From assembly GCF_009905375.1 (NCBI RefSeq), contig NC_133655.1, positions 167,734,588-167,798,587 on the forward strand: 64,000 nt of DNA, given 5' to 3'. Origin of the DNA: Apium graveolens. Its lineage: Eukaryota > Streptophyta > Magnoliopsida > Apiales > Apiaceae. The notes beneath the pieces are model-generated. The model had not been told where the DNA came from. It was given only the letters and a program-made list of their open reading frames with translations, and searched no databases. The number at the start of each line of letters is the position of its first letter. The first letter of the stretch is position 1. Below, in pieces: positions 24,001 through 35,792 of this stretch. The position numbers and the translations under genes were made by a program.

Positions 24001-27000
24001 CTATTTCTCATACTTTGGAATATGAAGATCTTCAAATATGGGGCTATCAACTCCGACACCCATTGTATTTAAACCATTGTCCACGTATATAACAGCACCA
24101 GTTATTGCTGAAGCCAATGGTGAAGCCAAGAAAGCAGCAGTGTTCCCCACTTCCTCTGTTCAATGTTTCCCAGGATTATTAATTAGCTAGGGTGGGACAT
24201 TCACCATTATAAGACAAGTATTTGCAAAATATAATCAAGGTTTGTAATATTTAAGTGATTCACCTGCGGATAGTTCTTTCTGGAGAGGTGCGTTTTCAAG
24301 GGAATAATCTATCATCATATCTATGAATCCAATTGCTTTTGCAGCACGGCTTCTCAATGGGCCTGGAGAAATGGTCTGTAGGTTAGATGCAAACCTAAAT
24401 AACAGGTTTAAGCTAATGTAAGACAGGTCTTACAGTTGTATTGTAAGATGTAATTAAGCCAGGATTTACTTTCTAAGAAGGTAAAAGTATTTTCTTAGAT
24501 TTCCAGTATTAGGTCCTCCTACCAGTACAAATTGGTAAATACTACAGAGTTTCTTACATTTTCTTGTTTTTACTTGTCCTGTACTGAAAATGACAACGAT
24601 ATCATATAGTTCAAATAATTTAAACTCGTATATGGCAGATTGTTTATGGTACACAGCTGCAGATGATATGTGCTTACATGCTTTACTTAAATTTAATAAC
24701 TGAACAAACTTGAAGCAAGCATGATATGTCTGCACAATGACATCTTTCACAAACATAGGGTTCAGAAGAGGGATTCAGAAAGTTGAAATGACAAAATTAC
24801 CTGCAGATATTGTGTTGACCCTGATTTTACGTTTTCTTCCTGCTTCAAAAGCAAGCACCTGAACATAAGCTTAACGTTAGCCTCGGGAAGGTTAAAACAA
24901 TAATCCTAACATCAAGACATGGATAATCTTAGATTAGTAATTACTCTTGTGTCACTTTCTAGTGCTGCTTTAGCTGAACTCATACCGCCACCATACCTGT
25001 ATTTCATAGCATTGGTTATGTTACCCATTATAGGAGTTGCTATCAAGAAACGGAAGAAGTAACCAGTTAATAAAAGGAAATTATACCCAGGAATTATCCT
25101 CTCAGAAGCAATATATGTCAGGGAAATAGAAGAACCACCTGCAAAACAACAACTGGTCAAAAGTACAGAATATGCCTAGCCAAAATCAAATAAGTGACCG
25201 AAACAACAGAGCAACTAGTTTGAACGAAGTAACGAACATATATGTATAGAAAGCTTGGATCAGACTACAGAATAGAGGTCATACCCGGATTCATTATCGG
25301 AATAAAATTCTTTAACAAGGAAATATAGGAATAACTCGATGCAGATATTGCTGCAAGATACCCTTTCCTCGATGTCTCAAGTAGAGGTTTTGTCACCTAA
25401 TAAAAACTCAATATGTGTTCACCATTAAGAAAATCTATAAACTGCGGTATGATAAATAAAGAAATGTACCTCTGGCCCATTAGCAAGTGAGTGCACAAGA
25501 ATATCAATGCTTCCAAAGTCCTCTTTCACTGATTCTGCAACTTCCTAGGAATTTGATAAACTGATAAGAGAACAGCATGTGGCTGTCTGATATATTTGAC
25601 AACTAGACCGATAAGGATGTTCGGATACGAAGAATTTGATAAATTTAATCAAATACTTTACTCAATGTTGAAATAAGTTCAAAACTGTTAGACCAACAGA
25701 TGACTAAAGACAGCACACACTCTACAAACATGCACATTGAAATTCTCATCTTTTTATCTTAGTGTCCACGTCAGATATATAGAATCTGGTTTAGTTTTGT
25801 TGCTAGGAAAATAAGAATGATAACAATAACACAGATGTAAAATACGTCGCGGTTCACCAACTCAACCACAGTTCCGAATGATGGAGCATCACATATTGAG
25901 TTTTACAGAGCTTGCTACCCTTGTTTTGTTAAATTTTTATTATTCATGCAACATAATAGAAAGTGGGTCCAATGCAAATGTACCTGAACAGTCCATTTAG
26001 AAGAACCAGCATAACGTTTATTCGCTTTTATCTGCATGATTGCTGTCATATTAATTAATCAAACGACTAACAAATTTCATAAAGCATCTAAAAATTCTAC
26101 AGTATATTACATCTTCAGGTACGTCCTCAAGGTTGTCAAATACAGCATCTAAAGGATATACTTTAGTAATTTCCATCAAAGCACCATCTGGCAACCTGAA
26201 ATGTAAAACTTTATAAGAATGTGTAGGCCACATTAGCTGCTTAATTTATTAATAAGTATTAATGCTCAAAAACAAAAATTAAAGGAACAGACACAGCAAC
26301 ATAGATTTACTCTTACAGGCGTGATTCATCAAACTTTCCACGCCGTAGGCTTGTTTCAAATATATTTAGCGCCTACAGGAGTGAGGTAAAATACATTAAG
26401 GAAAAAACAATACTAAGAATGGAAAGTTCAATGTGATAGAAGTGAACCACGGGTTGAAGGGTTTATACTTACAGGCACCCATGTACCAACAAGAATTTCA
26501 GCACCCGCAGCTGCCAGAGATTTTGCTATAGCCCAACCATATCCATTATCATCAGCTACACCAGCAATGAATGCCCGTTTACCTACACATCAAATTTAAT
26601 ATTTGGTTGAAGAAAATATGTTTCTTGATTGGCACTTAAACTCAGTTCTTTTTAAACTCGATTCTTTAATTCAATTATGTGGATGCTTCATGCTGGAATT
26701 AAAAAACATTTCAAAACAGACCTGACAACCGCCTAAAACTTGCTTTTGGATCCACTGAATGCTTATGATGCACCAACACTAATGCCTTCAGTGGGCTTGT
26801 AAAAGGAGGTATCAAGTATTTAGATGTTTTAAGTGGATTGGTTTAAATTTTGATTTCAGTCAGTAGTGCATTATATATCATGCTAGTATGCTACGCCAAA
26901 TGTTTATCTTGAAGATTATGGAACAATATTACAAAGAATTAATTATTACTTATTGACCAGTCATCACCCCCTGTACCACCTAAAAATCATAGTTTTACTT

Positions 27001-27314
27001 TAATACAACAAAAGACAAGCTTATGTAGTGAACAAATAAATTAATCTACCTGTCAAATCTATAGGTAATACTGATGCCTGCTTTCCTTCACTTGCTTCAG
27101 AGTTTGCCTTTGTGGCATAGTTTCTAGCTGACTTCATATTTTGCTGAAATGGGTGCAAACTTGATACATGAAGTGAAGCGGAACGCTTTACTGATGAGGG
27201 TACATTAGAACTATTAAAAACAGTTGCTACAGCTGACTTAAAAATCCTATGGGTGAAGAAAATGGAAGGTCTAGCTGCAGTGATTTGCAGGCCAGATGCA
27301 GCAAGTCCCACCAT
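24001..27314 (-). CDS. MOD1: Plastid enoyl-[acyl-carrier-protein] reductase (NADH), 12 coding exons, 388 aa
   Basis: Exons on the minus strand are 27314-27050, 26582-26473, 26372-26317, 26195-26111, 26031-25984, 25544-25470, 25396-25285, 25138-25087, 24996-24945, 24858-24801, 24362-24264 and 24155-24001. Every junction is GT-AG and the phases are consistent. The first ~85 residues are Ser/Ala/basic-rich with almost no acidic residues before SEASEG, a chloroplast transit peptide. The FabI Rossmann motif [20 protein letters not shown] is at residues 94-113. The catalytic set is Y259, Y269 and K277 in [20 protein letters not shown] then K; the plant spacing Tyr-x7-Lys is intact. The C-terminus contains [20 protein letters not shown]. 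Length matches the Arabidopsis protein (about 390 aa). The enzyme reduces trans-2-enoyl-ACP with NADH in the last step of each type II fatty-acid synthase cycle in the plastid stroma. The symbol is that of the Arabidopsis orthologue. I see no lesion, so it is probably functional. Confidence 0.97.
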
Positions 27315-27328
27315 TTACAATACGACAG

Positions 27329-28421
27329 CTGCAGAAATATATAGTTCCAAAGTGTCAATATACCCATTACTGGTTTGCAAATGGAAGTATGAAATAACTA
27401 TATTACAAAAAAGTCATTCATATATTTCATTTAAAAAATTTATCTTATACTAATATTCAACATTTTCAGAAACAGGCAGTAGATTATTATATTTAGATGC
27501 ACATAGCTATTCGTCATTGATTCTTCAGTTTTATGTAGAGCCCCCAAGTTATAGAGCTATACTAGGTTGGATGTGAAGAACAATCATAGATAAGGAGATA
27601 CAATATCAGAAAGACAGTTGAGATACAATTAAGAAAATCTGGAGCAACAATTTAGTTGTTTTTGTTATATGCATCCTATGCATACTGATGTAGTAGTGAA
27701 GAGATGAAAATGAAAATTCGACTGCAGCGAAGATTGAAGGGGCTGGAAATTTACTTACAGAACCAGATAATTATGTTTTGGAGGAGCAAACATAACTAGA
27801 AGCAGCACATTTTATTTGACTAATGATATACATTTGATTTGCACAACAAATTTCTACACCGTTAAAATTTATAATTAATCCACCATTCACATCCAGATTT
27901 GTCTAATTACCTAATTCCCATCCATTTTCACCATAGCATTTTTAATGCTACACACTTACATACATGGTACATATTTAATTATTAATTCAAATACAAATAT
28001 TGTAGTTCAGCTGAAGTTTCAAGTGTTGGTAGAGGCATTGCAAGCTACAAAAGACTCATGCATATCAACAAAAACCACATCACTAGACAGTCGACACCTG
28101 ACTTAAACACGAAACTTGGGGCATCAATCAACAGTGGTGTTATAAAAGGCAAGTCTTAATCTACATCCTTTATCTGTCTTAACAAATGCTACTTGGTCAT
28201 TCATAAATTTCAAGAAAATGGGAAGCTACTAATTATCAATTAGACTAAAATATTCAATCATAAAATCATAATAATTTGTAAAATGACAGAAAGGCTAATT
28301 AACATAACAATGCATACAAGTATAACAACTAAATCAGTATACAATGCAACATTACAACAATACTATACTTAACTTTACAGTACTAAATTAAAAAAAGAAT
28401 AAAAGAAAGGAAAAAAAAAAC
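27329..28421 (-). other. 5' UTR intron of the enoyl-ACP reductase gene
   Basis: On the minus strand a donor (ccaag|gtttttt, exon end at 28422) and an acceptor (tttctgcag at 27329, 14 bases before the ATG) frame an AT-rich 1.1 kb intron. The first exon, about 28422-28510, would be untranslated. A leader intron is common in genes of this type; here it rests on splice-site appearance only. Confidence 0.55.
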
Positions 28422-28510
28422 CTTGGAAGCCCAGAAAAGATGAGGTTTTGAAGAGGTTTTATTACAGAGTGTTTGTGTGTTTCTGCTGGTGTGTCAGTTG
28501 AGCAAGTGTA

Positions 28511-28735
28511 TGATTAAAAATGGGGGTTATTTAAAAGAGTTGGTCTCGGGTTATGGGCTTCAACAGAGCTATGCTCCAAGTTCTGGGCTGATGCTGGTTT
28601 GGACCATGTATAATCACCCGTCGTGTCTCTCCTAGTTTTTATGTTAATACGATATTGCCAAAAAAAAATATATCTTTTCCGTTTCTATTAAAGGGCGGTA
28701 CCGAATGTAGTTCATTTGTAATGAATGTAGTTATA
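28511..28735 (-). promoter_or_regulatory. Proximal promoter region of the reductase gene
   Basis: This is the stretch between the inferred first exon and the Stowaway MITE. I can identify no unambiguous TATA box. The transcription start is unknown but should lie near 28500. Confidence 0.35.
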
Positions 28736-29016
28736 CTCCCCCGTCATATTGATTTGTTATCAAAATGATTGAACAGGGAGATTAAGAAATATGTATAAAC
28801 TAGTGAAAAATAGAAGGAAAAGGTCGGTGAAGTAGTGAGATCCATCGATTTTGAATGTATAAAAGTGAGGCAGTGGGGTAAAAGTAGTGTTAAAAAGAGA
28901 GGAAAAGTAGGGAAATGGGGGACCCATTAACTATTTTTGGTAAGTTTTGAAATGTAAAGAAATAAATGGTACATCCCAAAAAGGAAACCGTAAAGAAATG
29001 AAAATGATGGAGGGAG
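28736..29016. mobile_element. Stowaway (Tc1/mariner) MITE, 281 bp, with TA duplications
   Basis: It starts ctcccccgtcatattgattt and ends gaaaatgatggagggag, an inverted pair matching the plant Stowaway terminus CTCCCTCCGTC. TA lies on each side (28734-28735 and 29017-29018). There is no coding capacity. It lies about 0.2 kb upstream of the inferred reductase first exon. Confidence 0.85.
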
Positions 29017-30234
29017 TAACTGATTATAACAGTTGCTATTTTATTATTTTATATAAATAAATTATAAAAAATAATAATTATATATTATTGAGATTAATGA
29101 ATTTAAAATATTTACGTATTATTTTGTATATATCATATTATTGATAGATTCAAAATTTAGATAATTAAAATCTTAAAATGTTCTCGTCATACGATATGTA
29201 GGTCTTTTTGTTGTGCGGATGCAGAGCTTATAGGAAATTGGGAGTTTTCAATATGAATGATATATGTGGATGACTTGATATTATTTTTTAAAATATTATT
29301 TTTAATTATTTTTGATTTATTAATAATTTTGTTATATTATAATTTGAATTACTAAAATTAATTTTAAAAGTATTTAATTCCCTACAAAAGAGGTTTACTG
29401 TACGTATATAATGTTAGGATTTGTTAAGTTTCGAGTTTTAACGGATGTGTTTGTGTTTCATGACTTAAATATGTCCTCACAAGATGTCTACGTATCTTGA
29501 ACGTGTAGATAATAAAGCCTAAACGTAGTTCATGGTGATGTCCTCGGGGCTATGATGACAAGAGCTTATTAATGATGTTGTGACTTGTATACCATTCATT
29601 AGACCAAAATCTCGTTCTAGGTGATGGCCTCGTGGCTTGTGGGGAGCCTTCGTGGCTTTGTGACGCTTAGAGTTAAGAACCTTGTATCATGATGATGGCA
29701 TATGGAGCTCTTGTCCAAAACGTGGTTTTGAATAGAGGGTTGAAATCCTTTATGTAGATGTTGAAGGTTCATGTATTAGATAAGAGTTTGGGAGATTTGG
29801 TAAGTAAGTCTTCGTGTTTGATTGGACGTTGGAGTCCTATACGTATTAGACAAATTTCTTATGGGTTTAGGTGCCTTGGAGGCTACTCCTGATGGATTTA
29901 TATCCTTAATCGGATACCCTTATGAGCTACAAATTCCACTTATTTATTAATTACGAAATTAATAAACAATTAAGGTTACATGACTCATTTATCTTGCTTA
30001 ATATTTGGACCAAACTTGGTCTAATTAATACAACATTAATTATGTTGCTATAATTATTTTTGGCCTATATCATTTTCCCCCAATTTATGCGAAACCGTCT
30101 AGAAGTTTTGTAGAAGTTAAGTTTAGGTCCTTATATGTGTATCATTTTTAAAGTAAAGTGTGGAGCGATCTACAAATTTACAACAATTCGCCTTATATGA
30201 ACAGTCCTTGTGGGTTTATATATTTCGGGATTTT

Positions 30235-30490
30235 TTCGGCATTCTCGAGTGTTTTTCATAATTGTTTTAGGCATTATTTTATACCAACATGTATTTTCCT
30301 ATTTTTTCCTAATATTTTAAATTATTTTATATTAACTAGTATTTTTTCAATTATTTCCAAATATTTTAGGAATTATTTTTCACCAACGAGTATCTTTTCA
30401 AAATTTTCCTGATATTTTAGGAACTATTTTATACCAATATGTATTTTTTCCAGAATTTTCCTGATTTTTTAGGAACTATTTTATTTTTTT
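30235..30490. repeat. About four imperfect ~55-60 bp tandem units, AT-rich
   Basis: The pattern ttttcct.atattttaggaa, then ctattttataccaa.atgtatttt, recurs with drift. The fourth unit ends near 30490. Confidence 0.65.
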
Positions 30491-31059
30491 TAACTCATCG
30501 AGGTTGTTTTCGTAATTTTGTGGAGTTTTTTTTGTAAGATTACAAAGTTGAAAGACAAATTTGCGCTTTTGTAAATTTGAGGGGCTTATTTGTCAGCTTT
30601 TAAATTGTAGGGACCTGTCGTAAAATCCGCCAAACATGGAGTATCAGGTTGCATTTTTGGAAATACAACCTCTTCTTTTGACCAGATTTTAAATATTTTG
30701 GCCCCAAAATCAGTGGTGTCTATCTCAAATAAAACTTTACTTGGATAAATTCCGATCCAGATTTTAATAATATTATTAATAATGATATTTTTCATCCTTA
30801 TATTTATTATTTAAATAATAAACATATATTTTATGGAGGGGTTTTCATCCTAGAAACGTAAATTCATGGTCGATATTTTGACCTTATTGACTCTCGTGTG
30901 GAAGAAAATTGGGTATTTACAGACCTATTTTTTAAAGAATTTTGGAAATTAATTTCTAATCTTTTAAAAACTTTTATTCAAAAATGGATTCTAACCATTT
31001 TAGACCATGGTCTTGATCGAATTATTGGGGTCATATCATGATTGATGGATTTCTAACTT

Positions 31060-31565
31060 ATGTGGACCATGATTCAGTCCCTCTTTCGACGATGACTCAT
31101 GGTAGAATTTCAACCAAGATGCCTTCTGGTTAAATTTGACTAGAATTCTCGTCAAATTATGGGTGATTTTAATAGTTTGGTCGAATTGATTTTTGACCAC
31201 AATGCAACCCTCTTTCGACGAGGACTCCTGATAGAATTTTGACAAGGATGTCTTTTGGTAGAGTTCAACCAAGATTCTCTCGTTAGAATATGAGTAATTT
31301 TAACACTCTGATCGAATTGATTTTTGACCAGGATGCGCCCCTTTTTCGACGAGGACTCCTGGTAAAATTTTGACCAGGATTCTCATGGGATTATGGGTAA
31401 TTTGAACACTGTGGTCGAATTGATTTTCGATCAGGATGTAACCCTCTTTGACGAGGATGCTCGTCGGACTTTGGGAAATTTTGACACTATGGTCAAATTG
31501 ATTTTCGACCAGGATGCAACCCTCTTTCGATGATGATGCTCGTCAGACTATGGGTAATTTTTATG
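31060..31565. repeat. Variable-length tandem repeat (five units of about 80-130 bp)
   Basis: Each unit has a block like ggtcgaattgatttttgacc followed by aggatgcaaccctctttcgacgagga and a spacer of different length (ggactcctggtagaattttga...). Anchor blocks start near 31065, 31180, 31310, 31412 and 31492. The last two units lack part of the spacer. Similar arrays are common in untranslated parts of Tat/Ogre elements. Confidence 0.7.
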
Positions 31566-32176
31566 CTTTGGTCGATTAAAAATTCTGCGAGGAATACTAA
31601 CCCTGTATATTATGAATCTTAACCCTTTAGACCATAAATCCTGAATTACGGGCTACAAGTCTTTTAACAACCATAAATTTTTGCTTGTTATTCTGATTTG
31701 AGCTTATAATATACTGAATCGAAGCTTATTTTGGGTTCTAACTCATAATGGTATTCTCTGCATACCTCTGGTATTATTTGGTCCTTTAAGAACATGGATA
31801 TTTGAATGTGCAAGGATGGAGCGTGACTTCTCCAAGCCTTCAATTGAAGGTAACATGGCCTATACTAACATTTATTTATATGTGATGTGGCTTCTACGAG
31901 CCTTATTTCTGGTTATCCCGAAAAGGTGACATGTCCTACTCAGATGCTCAATTAGATTAAACCTTGAGGTTTAAGGCGTGTCATGTCTTAGTAACTCATT
32001 TTATTGAAGAGTCTCCAAGTTTGTGGGATCCTCGTCCCAAATATGTTCTTGACTAGTTACGGGCCTTTTAAAATAGGTATCAACTTTCCTTTCTTCCAAC
32101 TCTGGATACCTCGATCTTTCTGAGGACTAAGTCTCCCTATTGTAAAAATCTTTCTTTTACTCTTACGTTATAGTCA

Positions 32177-32560
32177 TCAGAAACTTGTTTCCTTCATCAA
32201 ATCTAAAGTATGTGTCATGCATTCCTCATTCTTTTCAGGCTCAAATGCCTCAACCTTTAGAGCTGTTTGAGTAGTTCTTAATGACATCACCAACTCAGCT
32301 TTATTAGTCGATAAAAATGGCACAACTCGTGTATTTGATTTATAAATGGCAAGATACACCCAATATTGGTGCAGAAGTTCGTCTATCCAAGCATTTCCCG
32401 AATATTCGTCCCTTTTTGTCATTGCATCAAGGATTACTTGATTTTTTAACTCGTCTTGCCTGTTCGCGTAGGGATGAGCTATAGTTGTGAAACAGGATTC
32501 ACTGTCATTCTTCTCACAATTTCTTCTCAAAATCATTATTGTTGAATTGTCATCCATCAC
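32177..32560 (-). pseudogene. Gypsy integrase C-terminal fragment (Tat/Ogre-like)
   Basis: A 127-codon open piece on the minus strand contains AHPYANRQDELKNQVILDAM, then WIDELLHQYWVYLAIYKSNT. This aligns by eye with the integrase segment whose intact form is HPQANGQ.E..NR.ILDGL...W.DELP..LWAYRTT. Divergence at these normally invariant sites and the lack of an upstream catalytic core show that it is decayed. It follows the RNase H remnant in the minus orientation. Confidence 0.7.
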
Positions 32561-33259
32561 CTGTCATTGGGATTCGTGGAAGTCCATATTTTCATATCAC
32601 GCTTTTCTACGATAATTGTGTCAATTGCATGTTGGTTATCCCAACCAGGGGTTTAGCCTCAATCCGCTTCGTGAAATAGTTTATGATCATTATCAGGATC
32701 TACCTCTGGGCACTGGCCATTGGAAATGTATCAAGGTAACCAATCTCATAATTATAAATAAAACATGGGAATTAGTGGATATCAATATCTTAGAAGATTT
32801 CCTAACAACATGTACGTCCTTTTGGCATCGAACATATTTTCTTTTCATAATTTTTTATATCAGCCATCATCTATGACCAACAGAATCAAAATAGTTTTTT
32901 TGAGCAACATCCCTACTCCCGAGCATAGCTCATAGATCTTTTCACTTACTTCCTTCAAGACCAACTCCGCTTATTCCGGTCTCAGGAATTCCGAGTATTG
33001 AATCACAAAGGATTTTTTAATGTAGAATTCCCTTAATCAAATTGTGTCTTTGTGCTTTTCCAACAATTTTCATGCCTATTAGGCATCGGGTATCCAACTG
33101 ATTTCCATGTGAGTCTTCATAGGATTATCCAACAACTTTTCATGCATGTTGATGATATCAACTTTGCGTTAGTTTTTTGGGTATTCAAAAATTATAACTC
33201 TATATCTTTCAAGATGTAAAATCAAATAGGACGTCAGCCTTCATGCTTTCCTTCATTGG

Positions 33260-33800
33260 GATGTAACTTTACGCAATATTTATTGAACTTAGTCATGGCT
33301 TCATAAGCCTCTCATATTTTTTGTTATTATCTCATACTTTGCTTCAAATTCTCCGTTTCCCTGAGAGATCACTAACATTGAGCCTTTACAAAGTTTTAGG
33401 TTCTTGACCTCAAGGTACCAGCTAAGCCAAGTTCAGAAATCAAGGCCCCAATTTTTATCTTCGTCGTTCATTTTTTGAGAAATTCAATGTGAAGGCATAC
33501 TTTAACATTAATCCGTTAAGATTTTGCACCACTCACTTTTGTTTTGCCATCAAAATAGAGAACCAAATAGTACTTGAGTATCCTCTCCATTCCTTGTTTA
33601 CATATTTTCTTACCCTCATGGAGTATCTCTTCCTGCCCCCGACTTCTTGATTGTTATTGATACATTTCAACCACGAAGTCAGCCAAGGCTTGGATTTTAA
33701 ATAGTGTACATGGTTTATATCAAATTTATCAAGCTCAGTTGTCCACTTAATTAACCTTCCATTAGCCTTGCGAATATGTATTGTACCCCTCATGGACTAG
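33260..33800 (-). pseudogene. Gypsy reverse transcriptase end / RNase H remnant
   Basis: The minus-strand piece near 33793-33690 reads NGRLIKWTTELDKFDI, matching the RT/RNase H junction GR(M/L).KWA.EL..FDI of Tat-lineage elements. Near 33350-33300, EFEAKYEII resembles the RNase H block EF.ATNNEAEYEAL with losses. Several frameshifts and stops lie between. Bases 32561-33259 and 31601-32176 appear to be decayed pol and 3' sequence with nothing legible. Confidence 0.55.
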
Positions 33801-34160
33801 TTTCAATTTTTTAAGCTGTAATTTAACATACCTGGTATTGGAGCTGTAATTTCCTCGTGTCGTAGTCATAGCTAATGCGAACTTCTCAATACTAGAGTTG
33901 TTCACAAAAAAACTTCATTCTCATTATAGATTGGTTTCTAAACACATCTCCATAGTCATGCCTAATGCAATCTTCCTTTGACACACGTTTCTCCCCCTGA
34001 GGTGCTTTACTTTTCTCAGCCTCCAGTGTCTTCTAAAACTCTTCTTCAGCTTCCACACTCACCCAAACTTCAGCTGCTTCCTCCTTTATTCATCTTCTTC
34101 TATTTCTTCAAATGAGACGTATGCAGATAGATCACTGATTGGATCAGTGGTTTGGGTATA
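33801..34160 (-). pseudogene. Interrupted unidentified ORF, downstream part
   Basis: On the minus strand an acidic frame (FEEIEEDE) continues the ORF found on the other side of the inserted 7.1 kb element. Further on, with frame changes, EKRVSKEDCIRHDYGDVFRN is legible. I do not recognise the protein. It could be gag-side sequence of the decayed gypsy element or unrelated DNA. Confidence 0.35.
34156..34160. repeat. Target-site duplication gtata (left) of the Athila-like element
   Basis: The same five bases follow the 3' LTR at 41242-41246, so the element is an undisturbed single insertion. Confidence 0.9.
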
Positions 34161-35656
34161 TGATAAGTGGATTTTATATCCACTTGGAACGCTTTATTAC
34201 AAGCTTAAATTGGTGTTTTGGACTCAAGTTGGTATTTTGATGTGTTTTTGTGTTATTGCATTTCAGGTATCAGTTAAATGAAGAAAGGATCTTTTAAAGA
34301 AAATATGATGAAAAGTGATCAGATTTGGAAGCCAAGGCCATTTTCAAGTTGTAGATAATCTCGTTAGCTTCACGTGGATAGTTGAATCGCCTAATTCTGA
34401 CGAGTAGAACTCAAGTTATGGGCAAAATAAGATTCATCAGAATTTTCCATAAAGGCTGCACGCGGTCGCGTCAGAAGTGCACACGACCGCCTGCTGACAT
34501 GCGGCCGCCACCGACCCGCACGCGACCGTGTGCTGATGCGCGGCTGACTTCGCTGATTTTGCTGAAAAAACCCTATTTGAGTGGAATTTGACGATTTTAA
34601 GGGTCCAGGTCCAATATGGGCTTATATATACTTAAAAAAAAAGGTTTTCATCATCCGGGAAGATTGGGATACCAAGGAGAAGACCTAGAAGCACAAAATA
34701 ACTCCGAAAAAGAAGATCTTGTTTTTAACTTGTGATTCTTTAAATTAGTTGTACCTTTGGATGCTCGTTTTCGTTCTTGTTGAACCTAGATCTCGTTTAT
34801 CCATACTTTAATTATTATTCAGTTTATTAAGACCTTGTTTATACCATGCTTTCATTTGAACCCATGGTGACGATGAGTTCGATTATGAACTAATCGTTGT
34901 CATGGGATTCTAGCGGATTTACTTATGGATTTCAATAATTAATTTGTTTCGATATCTTGGTGTGTGGTGATTGTATGATATCCTAGTATTGGTTGTGCTT
35001 ATTCATCTTATGTGCGTAGCTAACATATAAGATAGCGTGTTAATCTCTATTGAAGCGACAGTGAATATAGAGGTTTAGAACTTGCCATGCTAGCATAGGT
35101 TCATATATTTGTTATGCATGATTCGTAGGTAATTTTAACCATCTTACTTGCCCTATGTAATCATGATAGATAACTTGCGCATTAAACCGTTATGTTCTCA
35201 ATTCTTATAGACATATAAGGACTAAGCATAATTGGTGTCTATTCAACTTTCTATCTCTTTTGTGGATGCTTGGTAGTAGGGTATTTGTACAACGAAAGTT
35301 GGCATCTACTAGTTTCGTGTTATCTGATTAGTGTCATCACCATCACATGCTAAGGTTAAGAACAATAAGGCTATTGAATGAAGTATTTAATGAAGTTAGA
35401 ATCCCATGTTTGTCATATATATTAATTCAACCATTCTTGTTCTCTTAGTTATAATTGTTAGTTTAATCTCTTAGTTTTATTAAAACCCAATTTGTTATTT
35501 ATCTTAGCATTTAGCGATAATCATACATTGTTGCATAGGTGCATAAATTGAACTTAACCTAAACCAGTCTCTGTGGGAACGAATCTGATTTATATCTTAT
35601 ACTACTTGCGAACGCGTATACTTGCGTGAATTTTAGCGCGTGTTTTCGCCCTAACA
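34161..35656 (+). mobile_element. 5' LTR of an Athila-like gypsy element (1,496 bp)
   Basis: It starts tgataagtggattttatatc and ends cgccctaaca, next to a primer binding site. It is nearly identical to 39762-41241. A GC-rich patch (34446-34560) with repeated cgcggtcgcg/gcacgcgaccg motifs stands out in an otherwise AT-rich LTR and is about 21 bases longer than in the 3' LTR. A TATA-like ttatatatac lies at about 34622. Confidence 0.92.
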
Positions 35657-35662
35657 AGTTTT

Positions 35663-35680
35663 TGGCGCCGCTGCCGGGGA
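35663..35680 (+). promoter_or_regulatory. Primer binding site (tRNA-Asp type)
   Basis: tggcgccgctgccgggga lies six bases after the LTR. It matches the tRNA-Asp-type site typical of Athila-lineage elements, with one change from the usual tggcgccgttgccgggga. Confidence 0.8.
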
Positions 35681-35792
35681 CTCGGTGTTAATTTTTTGTT
35701 TATGTGCTTGTCATTAGTGGTCGTTAGAGTTCACTGACTCGGATTTTTTTTACTTTCAAGGTTTACTTGTTGTGTTTCAGGTACTCATTACA

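Larger units (their letters stand above)
29411..31600 (-). mobile_element. Probable 3' LTR and untranslated region of a decayed minus-strand gypsy element
   Basis: The integrase and RNase H remnants at 32.2-33.8 kb read on the minus strand, so the 3' end of that element must lie here. A candidate LTR edge, tgttaggatttg, is at 29411. The segment has no coding signal and is full of tandem repeats. I cannot find the partner LTR, so the limits are uncertain. Bases 29019-29410 are AT-rich with no feature I recognise. Confidence 0.4.

Noticed and set aside
23865..24092. Plus-strand open frame of 75 codons next to the EMSY-like gene
   Set aside because: It overlaps the last exon of the reductase on the opposite strand and has no family resemblance.
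27253..27453. Plus-strand open frame of 66 codons
   Set aside because: It is antisense to the reductase transit-peptide exon.
30235..31565. CRISPR-like array
   Set aside because: The repeats are imperfect, of variable length and have no unique spacers; this is plant retroelement DNA.
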